A DNA stretch of 64,000 nt from Lytechinus variegatus (GCF_018143015.1 NC_054756.1:15198902-15262901); one strand, 5' to 3'. Positions 37,735 to 50,157 are shown, counted from the stretch's first letter. Numbers and translations: made by a program. The notes: generated by a model from the letters alone, not told the origin.

Positions 37735-38310
37735 GTTGTCATGATGATGATGGTGGTGGTAGTGGTTGTGTAGGTGGTGGTGGTGGTGGTGATGATGATG
37801 ATGATCGCGATGATGATGGTAGTTATGATGATGGTGATCATCATCATCATGATAGTCCTGATGTTGGTGGTGATGAGGATGATAATGATGATAGTACATG
37901 TAGTGATGTGTACTATGATGATGATAATGATAGCACTGGGATGATGATAGTGATGACAACGGACATGATGGTGATGATGATGATGTTAGCAATAGTGATG
38001 GTGGTGGTTGTGGTGGTGGTGATGATGATGATGGTCGTGATAGTCACGATAATGTTTGTGATGTCGAGGATGAAGTTGATGATTATAAGTGTGGTGATGG
38101 CGATTATGGTGGTGGTGATGACAAGGATGGTTATTTGTGGCGATGATTGTGGTGGTGGTGGTGATGGTGGTGGTGATGATGAGTGTGGTGATGATTGTGA
38201 TGGAGTTGATGATCGTAATGACGGTTGGGAATCTGATGAGGAGGAGGATGATGAGGGTTAGGATGATATTGATGTCGATCAGTTTGTGGATGATCGTGGT
38301 AATGTGAAGA
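37735..38310. repeat. GAT/GTG microsatellite
   Basis: About 0.58 kb of imperfect GATGAT and GGTGGT triplets. Open frames here are artefacts. Confidence 0.93.
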
Positions 38311-38671
38311 TGACTCTGCAATGATGTTGATGAATTTGGTTAATTGGGGACTATCGTCCATAACTAGGGACAGGGGGGGGGGGTCCCTGGGGAAAGATAA
38401 ACCCAAAACTATATGTGGTCAGATTTTGTACTTGATAGTACACCTTTTTTGCGTGTCAGATATTCAAGAAGGCAAAAGGCGACCCAGGTTTATTACTCCA
38501 TGGTCGATCGCATGGTCGATCGTTTTTATCAAGGACCAATTTTTATATTTACAAAGTGAACCCCCACTGAAAAAAAAGTATAGGCCGACGGGCTTGATTA
38601 TGCTGATGAAATTCATTTATTCAATGAATTGATAATTACTTTCTGAATTACAAGTATCGCCCGTAAATTAT

Positions 38672-38790
38672 ATTAATAATAATAATATGTCCATTTATAT
38701 AGCGCAGTAACTATGTGCATATACTCAACTGCGCTTTGATACTTGGTATCATACTATTACCCCGGCTGTAGCTGAGCCGACGTAAATTTG
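38672..38790 (-). mobile_element. SINE 3'-end fragment
   Basis: AATATGTCCATTTATATAGC then GCAGTAACTATG and CCCCGGCTGTAGC resembles a reversed SINE tail. Confidence 0.45.
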
Positions 38791-38864
38791 TATTACGTAT
38801 CAATAATAATTAAAGGTTCATTTCGTTGGCCTATTGATGAGAAAGTTATCTTGGATCGGGCATT

Positions 38865-39085
38865 GTTCTTTTTCAATTCTTTTCAATTCTTTTATTTTAT
38901 TTCCATTCAAAACACAATACAAAGTAATATAAAACAATACAAATCAAGTACAATTTTACAGAAGGGCATTCTTACTTCGTGGAACAGACAACAACAAAAA
39001 AACAGAATAATAAAGAGCATAAATGGAAATGAGGGGATCCACTAAAAAGCAAAGCTTGTAAAGTGTGGATCCCCTTGGAAATGAA
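38865..39085 (-). repeat. Dispersed repeat, copy sharing GATCCACTAAAAAGCAA with 60560-60820
   Basis: Contains AAATGAGGGGATCCACTAAA then AAGCAAAGCTTGTAAAGTGT. Possibly the 3' end of a retroelement in reverse; class unknown. Confidence 0.6.
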
Positions 39086-39299
39086 GAAATAATAGTCGAC
39101 TTATTATATGCGTAAATGCATGTACATGTATTACAGGAAAGAAAAAGCTTTAATGTGATAATGTGCCAATTCATTCATATTTAGAACATGTTGAACGAGA
39201 CGATTTATAATGGGCCGGCGTGTCATTCATCATAATGTACTCGATATGATAATGAGACAGCTATGGTTTCATATTCATTTGGTGTATAGAGCCATCACT

Positions 39300-40380
39300 T
39301 GTTGTTCAGCTGCATGGGCGGAAATCCCAGGGGGGGGGGCGCGTCCCCTACCCAAAATAGTAAGGGGGACACAATATCAATTGTCCCCCTCCTATTTTGG
39401 TCTTTTATGATGGAAAGAAATACATCATTCATTTTTGGTGATAACCTTTTTTTTTCTTGTTAAATTTATTTTGGTCTACATGAACTTACATTCGGGGTGA
39501 TAACTTTTTTTTTGCTTGTCAAATTTATTTTGGTGGAAATGAACTTACATTTGGGATGATAGTCTTTCTATCTTTTTTTTTTTGCTCGTCAAATTTCTTT
39601 TGGTCGAAATTACCTGACATTTGGGGTGACATCTTTTTTATCTTTAATTGTCAAATTGTAATTGTAACAAATGTAATTTATCTTTATTTTATCTTATATT
39701 TTTTTTTTGGCAGGGGCTTCAAGCAGGGCCCTAATTGGAACGATTTTTTTAGTGGGTGCTGATGTACATTTGAAAAGCAAAAAAAAAAAAAGAAAAAAAA
39801 GGGGTCAAATTGTGCCCGAGAAATTTGAAAGCCCCCCCTCAAAAAAAAAAAAATCTACCAAACGAAGTTCGTTTAGATTACATTTTCCATGTTTCAACAT
39901 CATCCAGAATGCTTTGGAGAATAATACAAACAGCTGCACCCCGAAGGAAATTTGCATCCCCGCTTCCCAGCGGCGGATCCCAGGGGGGCAAATTTTTCGG
40001 AGGATATTTCGTCCGCGAAAAAAAATTGACAAGCAAAAAAAAAAAAAAGGGCTTCAAACACAAATAAAGGAGATTTCGTACCAGAAAAAAATAAAGGTCT
40101 TCAAGTTCAAAAGAGGGGGCACACGTCTGTTTTCATTGCATTTTTACATTACAAATGTTTAATTTTGCTTCTTAAAAGGGGGAGGCATGTCTCCTGGATC
40201 AGTTTTTGTTTTCCTTTCTCTTAAAGTCTTTCTTCTCCCCCTTTCCCTCTCTTTCCTTTTCCTTTTTTTCTTTTTTCGTTCCCTTTTTTCGCTTCTTTTT
40301 TTTTTGCTTGTGACTCGTCGGGAGGGGGGGGGGGGGCAGTCTCCCCCCCTTAGGTACGCTAGTGCCATTGCAGGGCCATG
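39300..40380. repeat. Complex repeat block with G-runs, a 62-bp tandem and a polypyrimidine tract
   Basis: 39430-39640 holds about four units of TTGTTAAATTTATTTTGGT type followed by GAACTTACATT and GGGGTGATAAC. 40205-40310 is an almost pure pyrimidine run. The end, GGTACGCTAGTG, recurs at about 43637 and reversed as AGCGTACCTAAG at about 43412. Confidence 0.7.
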
Positions 40381-40552
40381 ACTTCGACGTACAACGCAAC
40401 CTAAACTGTGTATGAATTTCAAATCAGGACATGGACCAATCTAATTCTGGATTTCATTGAAACCTTAACGATTAATTTTCAAATCTAAATGCATTCCAAA
40501 TTTTATTGAGTTATAAATCCAGAATTCGGTTGCTCCCTAACCAAAGACTATC

Positions 40553-40672
40553 TGGGTCCCGTAACACAAAGGTTAGCGATTGATCTTACGATTGTTTGTA
40601 CATTGTAGTCTATGGAATCAATCGTAGAATTATGTTCTACGATCATTGCTAAGCTTTGTGTTACGGGCCCAA
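40553..40672. mobile_element. Short palindromic MITE, 120 bp
   Basis: Left TGGGTCCCGTAACACAAAG, right CTTTGTGTTACGGGCCCA. Inner ACGATTG segments are also mirrored. Confidence 0.85.
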
Positions 40673-40769
40673 GGTCTCACTTTTGTCTCACCTGTAAAGC
40701 AGCGCGATACTACAGGCGCCGCTTTTCCGACGGAGGCGGCAACGGCAACGACGGCGTCATCAACATTAA

Positions 40770-41200
40770 CATCTTACCTAGGTTAATTTTCTGAAATGTC
40801 ATAATTTAGAAAGTGTATAGATCAAGTTCATAAAACTTGGACATATTAAAGGGTAATCAATTATTATTAATTATTCTGAATGAGTTTCGGGTAACATGAC
40901 CTAGGTCAAAGGTCATTTAGGGTCAATGAACTTAGACCATATTGGGGAATCACATCGAAATCTTTACCATGCAAGTTTAAGTTTTTGAAATGTCATCACA
41001 ACTTTGAAAGTTTATCGATCTAGTTCATGTAACTTAGACATATAAGAGCAATCAAGTATCACTTAACAGTCTTTGTGAGTTTTAGGTCACATGATCAAGG
41101 TCAGAGGTCATTTAGGGTTAACGAATTTTGGATATGTTATGGGTATTTGAACGTAGAATTGCCATTGTAACTTTGATAGTTTATGAATATTTCATGAAAC
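40770..41200 (+). repeat. Dispersed repeat with two DR1 motifs
   Basis: AGGTCAAAGGTCA at 40903-40915 and AGGTCAGAGGTCA at 41098-41110. Same repeat as 21000-21440. Confidence 0.8.
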
Positions 41201-41923
41201 CTGGAGGTGAGCAATCAATAGTATTCGTAAGTATCATTTTGGAAACAAACAAACAAAGTTTGCTTGGCATTCTGTTGTTACTGAAGGGGATCATTGACTT
41301 ACTATTCTGGTCCTTTAAGAGATCGAGCATTGGTGTATTTTGCATTAATACATGTTGTTTTGCGAGGGAGCCCGGGCGTAGTGACCGAGCTAGAAAATGT
41401 TCGAATTTAAATAGTATATATGCCCTGCCCCTATGCATTAACGCACTTGACGATATGAATGGAATGTAACATTATTCAATATACGCATAGGGCCTACGTA
41501 TATATATTTTTGGGTTTTGGTCGATATTTTTTTGGATGGGGGGGGGGGGCTTCAGTCCCCATACCTCCCCCTAGAACCGCTTGAGCAAGTGGCGTTCAAC
41601 TTGTGGATGATTCTGACATCGGCGTGAATTGCCCACAATAACAATTCATTGTTATTAATTTTTTCATCGGCAATTCACACAACATGCGATGACATGGTCA
41701 TCAGTCATTTTCTATACAGTATCGATTGCAATAACCACTGAATATCAAATGATTAATCAATAGGCGTGGTCCCGCGTGGAGCTCGGATGTATTATCCTGT
41801 CATAAATATTCAAAGTGCTTCTTTGCATGCACGAAGTTAGAAGGAAGACTATATTCGTATTGAAATAATTGGTGGGCCCGATTTTCATTTCATTATTAGT
41901 TCTGTGAAGAAAGCGTTTCATCA

Positions 41924-42044
41924 ATGGCTCGTTTGAAACTAATGCTTTTCTTTCTCATGATGTCTGGTTTACCTCTTCATGAAGTGTTTGTATTTGCACT
42001 GGAAACGTCAACATCCACAAATAAATTGAATCCCGAAACTATTG
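41924..42044 (+). other. SRCR gene exon 1: start and signal peptide
   Basis: The ATG at 41924 opens MARLKLMLFFLMMSG, a basic n-region followed by a hydrophobic core. The exon ends at ATTG|GTAAGA in phase 1, which matches the phase of the first SRCR exon 4.6 kb downstream. No other exon was recognised in that intron, so the assignment to this gene rests on phase, signal peptide and absence of alternatives. Confidence 0.72.
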
Positions 42045-45000
42045 GTAAGAAACATATCTAATTATCAAGATGAATTCTTTAAACACCGAAAAGGGTCCCA
42101 GCAAACTTGTTTTTAGAAAATACATGCCGACACATCTTGTCATTTTTGTATTTTAGGACTTATTATTTTTTATATGTCAAATCCTACCCAATGTCCCTAT
42201 TTTAGATTGTACGAAAATGCAATAATGGGACCAAATATACCCCAAACATACCTTTGCTCTTTTTTTGCAGAATGATGATGCAATTCATTTGGAGGTTATT
42301 TGTTTTGCACTAAATATTTATATTAAATTTTCTAAATGTGTTAATAATTCTTCCGAAAGGAAATAAACGAAATAAACACGAAAAAAAGGGGGAATGAAAA
42401 TCTGATGTATGTATCGCAACATCGAACCCGATTGAAACGGAAGGGGGTATCAACATCATCATATCCTACAGCACAGATAGGGAGGATGAGATATATGCTG
42501 TTTAACATTTTAAGCACGTTGTTTAAATTCGTCACCCTAACAACAAACTGCTTAAACTTTAAAACAATTTATAAAACTTTAAAAGAATTGTCTAAACCGT
42601 TTAAAAACAACTTTTTAAAAAACTCTCAATAAGTAGGGCGGGCTTAAACAACGTGCACTAAAGAAGAGAAACATCGTTTTATAGTGTAGCCTGTAGGGAA
42701 AGGTATAATGAGTTATTGATGATATTTATAAAAATCGATGCCCTAGAAATATGCTCTATAGGCCTATAGGTTTCATTCATTTGATACAAGATATGCAGTA
42801 TTCAATTACGGAACAACCCTTCAATATTATTTACTTGACTTAAAAACTGTAAGCACGAAATTTAAGCCAGTCGCTCTAGCAACTATCTTTTTACACTCTA
42901 AATACCAAGGACTTGAAATAAATCCAGATCTGCTGTGAATAGTGACCAGCCGAATATTAGATTTAGATTTAAACCTCGTTGATTTAGATGTAAATCTAAA
43001 AGACTTGAATTTAAATCTTTTGAGATTTAAAAGTCAATCCTTAAATTAGGCAGGGGCCGATTGCACGAAAGGGTCTTTGCAAGGACCGTCTTTCGTGTCG
43101 CCCATCTTTTATGATGCGCCATGTGAAACGCATTTTAAACCAATCATCTGCAAACATATTCTATTCGTCTGTTAAAATAAACTTAATATTTGTTTATAAA
43201 ATGATGTAATGTATCATAAAATTGTATAAAATTTGATTTAAGAACAGGCTAACGAATTTTATTTTTTATCATAAATTTCAGAAACACTCCTCTTATAGCG
43301 TATCATAAAAGATGGGCGACACGAAAGACGGTCCTTGGAAATTTTAAAGACCCTTTCATGCAATCGGCCCCTGGTCACTACGCACAGCCGATCTGGCTTT
43401 ATTCTAAACCAGTAGCGTACCTAAGATTTTCCACATGCAGGGAGGGGGGCAAAAAAAGGTCTTCAACCACAAATAAAGGATTTCGTGCCAGAAAAAAAAT
43501 GACAAGCAAAAAAAAAAAGAACAAAACAAAAAAAAAACAAAGGTCTTCTACTTCTCGTCAGGGCGGGTAGGTCCCTTGCATGGGTTGTGACTCGTCAGGG
43601 GGGGGGCAGTCTGCCCCCTGCCCCCCCCCCCTCATAGGTACGCTAGTGTTCTAAACCCTTGGATTCTAGAGTGTAAGTTTTAAACAAGTAGAATAAAAAG
43701 TTTAGACATGCATTTTTTAAAGTTGGAACAACATTCGTATAAGAGTGATGGGCTTAAACAAGGTGCTTAACATTTTGATTGTGTTTTTTTTAAGATTGCA
43801 TCATTCAGCTCTTTATTTTATGCACACTCTAAAAGCCACCGCACACTTTACGACTGTTCGCGATCCGATTTTGGAACAAATCGCATTTTGCTCATTTTCT
43901 GAAAATGTGAATGGAACATATCATTTTTTTTCGGTTTAAGTTAATTGAAAGAATACTAATATGACCATTTTGAAAGATTGCAAGCCTTTATTTCGGAGTA
44001 GGCTAAAGGCCAAATTAGTTTCAAATCGTAGCCAATCGTACGACTGCTATGACGTCATTACGACTAGATATTAAATTCGCTTTTATTCTAAGGAGCATGA
44101 AGAAGGATGATAGCATAGTCACAGAGTTGCACATACATGTAGGTATTCGTACGATGATTTAGAACATTACACAGTAAGATATTTCAAGTCTCATTATCAG
44201 CATCAAATGCTACTACATTTTATTCTGAAATCGGTTCGCAGACCAATCGTAAGGTGTGCGGTCGCCTTATTATAACACTGAGTAACATTTTACCCAATAT
44301 TGGGGAGAAAAGGGAACATGTTTGCGGGGTATCCTTTTAGAGTGCAGGGATTGTTTAAAAATCTGTCTTTTTTTCATTTATCCTACATTTTCTTCGTTTT
44401 TGTAATTGGAATTAAAGTAGTAGGCTTATCATTTTTCTTCGTCATATTTTCTTGTATGGATACAAATAAATTCTCTTTTTGCATGTGATAATCGCCTATT
44501 GTTTTCCTCATTTTCTTTTCCGAAGCGTCATTTTCGTTTTTTGTAAGTGCATTCGTCGGGGCATTCGTCCTTTCCAGCTTCTTTATTTGTACCCCTAATT
44601 TTGCACGGCAGAGCTATGGAAGTGAATAAGAACTGTCGCCACAAAATAGGGCTAGTGTTATCATGGTTATATATACTTTTTAGGAGTGTACGGTAGCTCT
44701 TTTATGAGATATAGTTTTTAGCTCAATATAGGCATAATAGGCGTATTGCTATACCCCCACGCCTTGATCGGTCAGGATTACACCATTGGCTGACAGTTCT
44801 TCTAGCATGTCTAGGTTTCCAGTTTATACACGCTATGAAAAATAATGTTACGACGGTGGAGTACAGAGGGGGGGGGGGGGGGGGCTTGGGGCGCTTGCCC
44901 CCTCCCCCCAAAAAAATTTCGAACAAGAAAAAAGGAAATGTAAGGAAAGATAGAAGCATGGAATATAATATTGCTTTCTGAATTTATGTCAAAATCTATC

Positions 45001-48000
45001 CCAATTTTTTTTAATGATTTTCTTTGCTCGCTCGCAACTTTAAAAATCCCGATACGCCATATCTGGCCCCCTGAAAATGTTTAGCTCTCATAACGCCACT
45101 GTATCATGATGTAAATGATATGACTTTTGATTGTCAGCTTTTGCTTTCGTAACGATGGATCAAAATGAAAATTGTCCACTATATTTCAATGAAAGTCATG
45201 GTTTCGAAGAATTTAGAGGTCAGTGATTATAACATGACAAGCTATTTCACGATCATTATGCCAAGAAAATGAAACTGAAAAAACTAGTTTTACAACTTCA
45301 ATACAAAGCACATCTGTTTGTCTGTTTTTAAGAGGCTTCTTATATTAAAATACTTTCTGTGTTGTCATGTCCATAGAAAATAATCTTTGAAACTCCTTGC
45401 TTGTTTTTTTATCATATTTACAATATACATTCACATATGTGATGAAGAGACTGCCGTTAATGATTAGCTTTTAAAGTCCACATCAGAAAAACGTTGATTT
45501 GAATCAATAGAGAAAAATAAGACAAACACGATGCTGAAAAGTTCATCAAAACCGGATGTAAAGTAAGAAAGCTATGAAATATCAAAGTTTCGCTTATTTT
45601 TTTTTTACAAAATAGTTACATGAACGAGTCAGTTACATCCAGATGAGAGAGCCGATGATGTCACTTACTCACTATTTCTTTTGTTTTTTTATTGTTTGAA
45701 TTATACACTATTTCAATTTTTACGAATCTGACGATTTGACCTCCTTGCCTGGACCACAAAATGTTAAAATAATGGAATTCCATGTGTTCAGTGAGGAATA
45801 AAACTTCATTTCACATGACAATGGCGAGAAAATCAAAATATTTCATATAATAAAATACAAAAGAAATAGTGAGTGGGTGATGTCATCAGTTCCCTCATTT
45901 GCATACCGACCGAGATGTGCATATAACTGTTTTGTGAAATGAAGCGAAAGCTTTAAAATGTCATAACTTTCTTATTTTACATCCGATTTTGATGAAATTT
46001 TCAGCGTTATGCTTGATGGATTTTTCTCTTTTTATTCCAATCAGTTTTTGTTGGGGTGGACTTGTCCTTTAAGCAAATCTTAGATTTCCTCTCAGTCACT
46101 TCATACCAGGAGCCCTTTTAAAAACAAACAACAATTTTTGAAAAGAAAAGGGATAAAACTGAAGTAAAGATTCTGATGTAACATGGAACTTAAAGCGGGT
46201 AATTATAAATATCCCAAGTTCTTTATAAAACTGTCCCCAGGCTATAGAAAAACTCAACAATTATGCGACTATAACACACTCTTTAAATCATATCAGATAT
46301 AAATTCTGATAGTCTATGGTTGGAGTGACCAGTCGAGCTCAATAGACATGATAGATTTATGTCTTTAATCGCAAAGGACTTATGTTGAATTATTCAGGTC
46401 AAAATCCAATTCGATTTGTCACCCGCAGCCGATCAGGATTAATTTTACATCCCAGAAGTTTAGATTGCACGTTATATCGACTAACATGACAATAAGTACC
46501 ACTTAAAGAGGATTGATCAAGTAAGGAAGTACTTGGTGTCATCATTAAAGAAACTTATCCTGACATAATATTGGTTTGTCAGCTTGGGCGTTACGAATTA
46601 AATTAATCTTTTCACATAGACTCTTCGAAGATTCGTCTCATCGGAGGATCTGATACTTCTGAAGGAAGGGTGGAGATCTTCTACGAAGGTGTTTGGGGAA
46701 CAGTTTGTGACAAGACCTGGGACTTTCAGAGTGCCAAGGCTGTATGCCAACTGCTCGGCTTTGATGGGGCACTGGCCGCGCCTGGTGCTGCTGCCTATGG
46801 CCAAGGGTCTGGAAGGATCCTCGGTTGCGACTCCACAGATGACAAACTAAATTGCTACCATCAAGGGATTGGTGTCCTTGATTGCCATCATGACGACGAC
46901 GCAGGAGTCAGATGCTACATGGGGTCGGGTATGTGGTTCTTAACTTATCTGTATCAGTGGACCCACCTAAGAACGATGCACATCAAAACGATGAAATTCA
47001 TAATTCTGAAGATTTTAAAAGGTTGCATACAGATGGTGAGTGGGGAGGGGCTTGGGCGCGCCCCCTCCCCCAAAAATCACAACCGATTAAATTAAATAAA
47101 AGAAAGAGAGAAGGTGAATATTTCTGAATATTATGTCAAAATCTATCAATTATTATTTTTTTTTTAGATAAAAATGTCGATATTTTGGCTCGCTCTTATT
47201 TTTTAAAAAATAATTTTTCCCTATACGCCGTATCTGGCCCTCTAAAAAAATATTTAGCTCATTACGCCACTCATTGGCACCATCTTTTGTTGGATTTTAC
47301 CCTCTCGAATACAATATAAATCGTTGATCCGTTGTGTACAGGGTGAAGGCTTATAAGGACTTCTGAAGCCACGGAAGCACTTCTGATTAAATTGCCAATA
47401 ATAGCGGATAATATTTGTGACAAAAATGTAATCAGTCTTTTAGTACCCTTTTATTTTCTTCCCTGAGAGTGTAAACAATGAATTTAGGGTCATATTCAAA
47501 TCAAATCAAAAGTAAAACTTATACAGTTCCTTTATAGTCTTATCCGCAGCTTCGCATTAACTTTCGAGTCTTTCCGCGTTCCAGATCCGTTCGAAGTTCG
47601 TCTTGTGGGAGGCGACGGAGCCGATGGCGCTCCTGATGGAAGGCAGGGTAGGGTTGAAATTCTTTACGACGGAGCCTGGGGAACCGTCTGTGACAGCCAC
47701 TGGGACGTCAGTGACGCAACGGTGGTATGTCGGATGCTAGACTTCGATGGCGCACTGGAAGCAACGCATTCTGCCAACTTCGGCAAGGGTTCGGGGGACA
47801 GTATCTTGGATGGCGTCCGCTGCAGAGGATCAGAGGAGCACCTTGCATACTGCATGCATGGTGGATTCGGGACAAATGTTTGCAGTCATGAAAAAGATGC
47901 GGGTGCCATCTGTTTTTCCAATGGTGATAATCAAGATATTGTATTTTATCATCGTTTTTTTTCCCGCCTCCAATGCATGGCTTTACAGAGTAACGAAATA

Positions 48001-49945
48001 AACTGTATCTTCTTAATTACAATCCCTTTTTTTCTTTCCTTGCCACTATACACCTTAGATACTTTTATTCGATCGGGCTACAAATCTTGGACTAGCATTT
48101 TTTTCTGGCAAAGTATCGCCTTAATTCTCATCAAGTTAAATGAAAATTGAGATTTGGTCCACAATCATTCAGGGATTCAAATCTAAAGCTTTGTAACTGT
48201 AAGCCCAAGGATCACCTCTTCCCGCCGCGCAGACTAGTTGTTCGAGGGATTGCAAAGTACTGAATATCCCAGCGATTCTTGTTTGTGAGTATACGATAAT
48301 GTACATAATTTACATAATTATTGAAGGATGAAATAAAGCAAACCTACTTCGTTCGATAAATCACAAACTATTATCCTACAGTATCGTACTCTGGTGCTCT
48401 GTTCATCAACCGCTTCTTCTTCTTTCCATCTGCACCAACTAGTTCGTCTCGTGGGAGGATCGAACGCTGCCGAAGGCCGCGTTGAGATACAACAAGGTGG
48501 TAGATGGGGAACTGTTTGCCACGACCGATGGGACAGTTTCGATGCTACCGTAGTATGCAGAATGCTCGGGTTTCAAGGAGCCTTGGAGGCCCTGGGATCT
48601 GCACACTTTGGCAAAGGATCGGGAGAAATCTTCATGGATGAAGTCCAGTGCGAAGGAACAGAGTTACGTCTAACAGATTGTAAGCACAACGGGATAGGTG
48701 AACACAACTGCGCACACAACGAAGACGCCAGCGTGGTGTGTGATACTTTCCAGAAAGGTATACTTACCCATTTATTTATATCATATTTCATCATAGATTA
48801 GCGATAAAGTTTTGCTTTCAAAACTCCCGAACGTGTTTAAGAAGGAATAGAATTACAAATGAATTGCTCCAATTGCTCATGGACATGAGTATCGGAGGGG
48901 AATCGATCCCTCTAGTAAAATCTAATTTCCGCCCTGGTGTTTTAACCACACATTTTTTACCCATCTGTGTTTGATTGAACCTCAAAACACTGGTCTACTA
49001 TGATTGATTAAAAAAAAAAGTATGAGTTTGCCATAAACATAGGCGTCAAGGCAATACCATGTGTTCTATCTAGCAGTTTTCTATGCCCCCAAAACGATTG
49101 TCTTGTTCATCATGTTCATCATCCAAGCAAGCTTTATGAAAACATCAATAACCCAATCCCGCTTGCTCAATTTTCCCAGCCGGTGTCCCTGTAAAAGTAC
49201 TTTCTACCATTTGCAAAAGAAGAATAACGTTTTTTTTTAATTGAAGGCCTAAATCAAACGTTGTTCTAGATGAAGGTCAAATGCACACACCATTTTCCAA
49301 ATGAATGATCGAAACCTTGTATTATTTCCATTTCTCAATCATTGCAATACAGGCTGTTCTACAAATAAAAACGTTGGTGTGATCGTTGGTGCTGTACTAG
49401 GAATTATCATCTTAGTACTGATGATCTTCATCGGTGTGGCAGTTGTGATATTATGGGGCTTCCGTAGGATAGGGAGGAACAAGAAAATATACAAGGATGA
49501 TCTTTCACCGTCCTTCCAATCGGAGACCATCGGATCACTTGAACCTGGGGGTGTCAAGACCAAACCTCCAAAGCTGCCAGCTAGGGCATTCACAATGCCC
49601 ATAGGCTTTCGAAAAGGTGAAAAGTCCCCTCCAGGTGGGACGATGGAAATCTGTCAGAGTCCCAAACCTGAAGATGCAGACCCCGTAGGCCTTAACACTG
49701 GCCATGCTGGTGAAGATTGCGTGTACATGAGCATGGAAGCAGAGTACATGGCGCCCTCTGCGTCCAATGATGATCAGGATACAGTCTCGAGCACATTGCA
49801 CAGGTCAGTGGTCTCTGATGAAGAAGGAATAGTTGCAGTAAAGGACAGTGTTTACATGGGGGACGAGCAGTTCGAAGCCCCCAATCGTTCGGACATCGAT
49901 GAAGTGGTCGCTTCTAGAGCGGAGGATGATATTACTTCAGAATAA
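41924..49945 (+). CDS. SRCR-domain type I membrane receptor with tyrosine-motif tail (5 exons, 558 aa)
   Basis: Exons: 41924-42044 (start ATG, signal peptide), 46620-46928, 47585-47923, 48443-48757, 49353-49945 (stop TAA). Every internal junction is phase 1, so the SRCR exons are symmetrical 1-1 modules. The signal peptide has a hydrophobic core at residues 4-18, with possible cleavage after Ala25. Three SRCR domains follow (about 45-141, 147-254, 257-357), each with six cysteines (group A pattern). A transmembrane helix lies at about 369-397, then a 160-residue tail. The tail holds Tyr486 in YMSM (YxxM, PI3K-p85 SH2 type), Tyr493 in EYMAP, Tyr529 in VYMGD, and PKLPAR at 434-439 (class II SH3 ligand). 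SRCR receptors bind microbial or endogenous ligands, and the family is greatly expanded in sea urchins. The ligand is unknown. The orthologue cannot be named from sequence alone. Confidence 0.9.
42893..43674. mobile_element. ACACTCTA-ended element interrupted by two nested repeats
   Basis: Left ACACTCTAAATACCAAGG, right CCTTGGATTCTAGAGTGT. It contains the palindromic element 43051-43373 and, next to it, a G-run repeat fragment of about 43409-43646. In SRCR gene intron 1. Confidence 0.72.
43051..43373. mobile_element. Nested palindromic MITE, 323 bp
   Basis: Left CAGGGGCCGATTGCACGAAA, right TTTCATGCAATCGGCCCCTG. Long inner arms also pair (GGACCGTCTTTCGTGTCGCC and its mirror). Confidence 0.88.
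43831..44269. mobile_element. MITE with GCCACCGCACACTTTACGA ends, copy 1
   Basis: Left AAAAGCCACCGCACACTTTA, right TCGTAAGGTGTGCGGTCGCC. Contains TGACGTCA-like GACGTCATTACGACTAG. Intact sister of the element broken at 50308-50943. Confidence 0.82.
45471..46072. mobile_element. TTAA foldback MITE (AGGTCAAGTCCACC family), copy 3
   Basis: TTAA-AGTCCACATCAG at the left and GGTGGACTTGTCCTTTAA at the right. In SRCR gene intron 1. Confidence 0.83.
46620..46928 (+). other. SRCR domain 1 exon (shortened loop)
   Basis: Starts IRLIGG, with WGTVCD, then VCQLLGF, then GVLDC and DDDAGVRC. Between GSG and the third cysteine there are four residues (RILG), against eight in domains 2 and 3, so this loop is shorter. 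All six cysteines remain. Acceptor TTCACATAG, donor GTATGT. Confidence 0.9.
47585..47923 (+). other. SRCR domain 2 exon
   Basis: Starts VRLVGG with an inserted Gly/Ala/Asp loop before GRVEILYDGAWGTVCD. Six cysteines; ends with KDAGAIC. Acceptor GCGTTCCAG, donor GTGATA (weaker than consensus). Confidence 0.9.
48443..48757 (+). other. SRCR domain 3 exon
   Basis: Starts VRLVGGSNAAEGRVE, with WGTVCHDRW, VCRMLGF, DEVQC and EDASVVC. The acceptor after CACCAACTAG (48442) keeps phase 1; the nearby CCTACAG at 48381 would break the frame and was not used. Donor GTATAC. Confidence 0.88.
49353..49945 (+). other. SRCR gene last exon: transmembrane helix and signalling tail
   Basis: Encodes CSTNKNVG, then a hydrophobic span rich in Val, Ile and Leu, then RRIGRNKK as stop-transfer. 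The tail has several Tyr, an SH3 ligand (PKLPAR) and acidic stretches. The stop TAA is at 49943-49945. Confidence 0.9.
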
Positions 49946-50157
49946 TGTATGCCCGAACATGCCGAATTGATAGACCTAAAGGTATCTGACCCCATAAGCA
50001 ACTTGCCCGACACTCAGCACTGAACTGCATTATAAAACAAAAGCTCCTTCCGTTGCTACACTGGACTAATTAAATCATCTCCTTAGTCTGAAGTCATCTT
50101 CCACTTTGTGCAAGGACACTGCACCCCCAAAATTACTTATCGATTTTTACCGTTTAT

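Noticed and set aside
37717..38406. Several low-complexity frames
   Set aside because: GAT/GTG microsatellite with no complex sequence.
39707..40422. Lys-rich and Phe/Leu-rich open frames on both strands
   Set aside because: Products of A-runs and of the polypyrimidine tract in a repeat block.
48382..48442. Alternative acceptor at CCTACAG (48381) for SRCR exon 4
   Set aside because: It would shift the frame relative to the upstream exon; the acceptor at 48442 keeps phase 1 and starts exactly at the SRCR domain.
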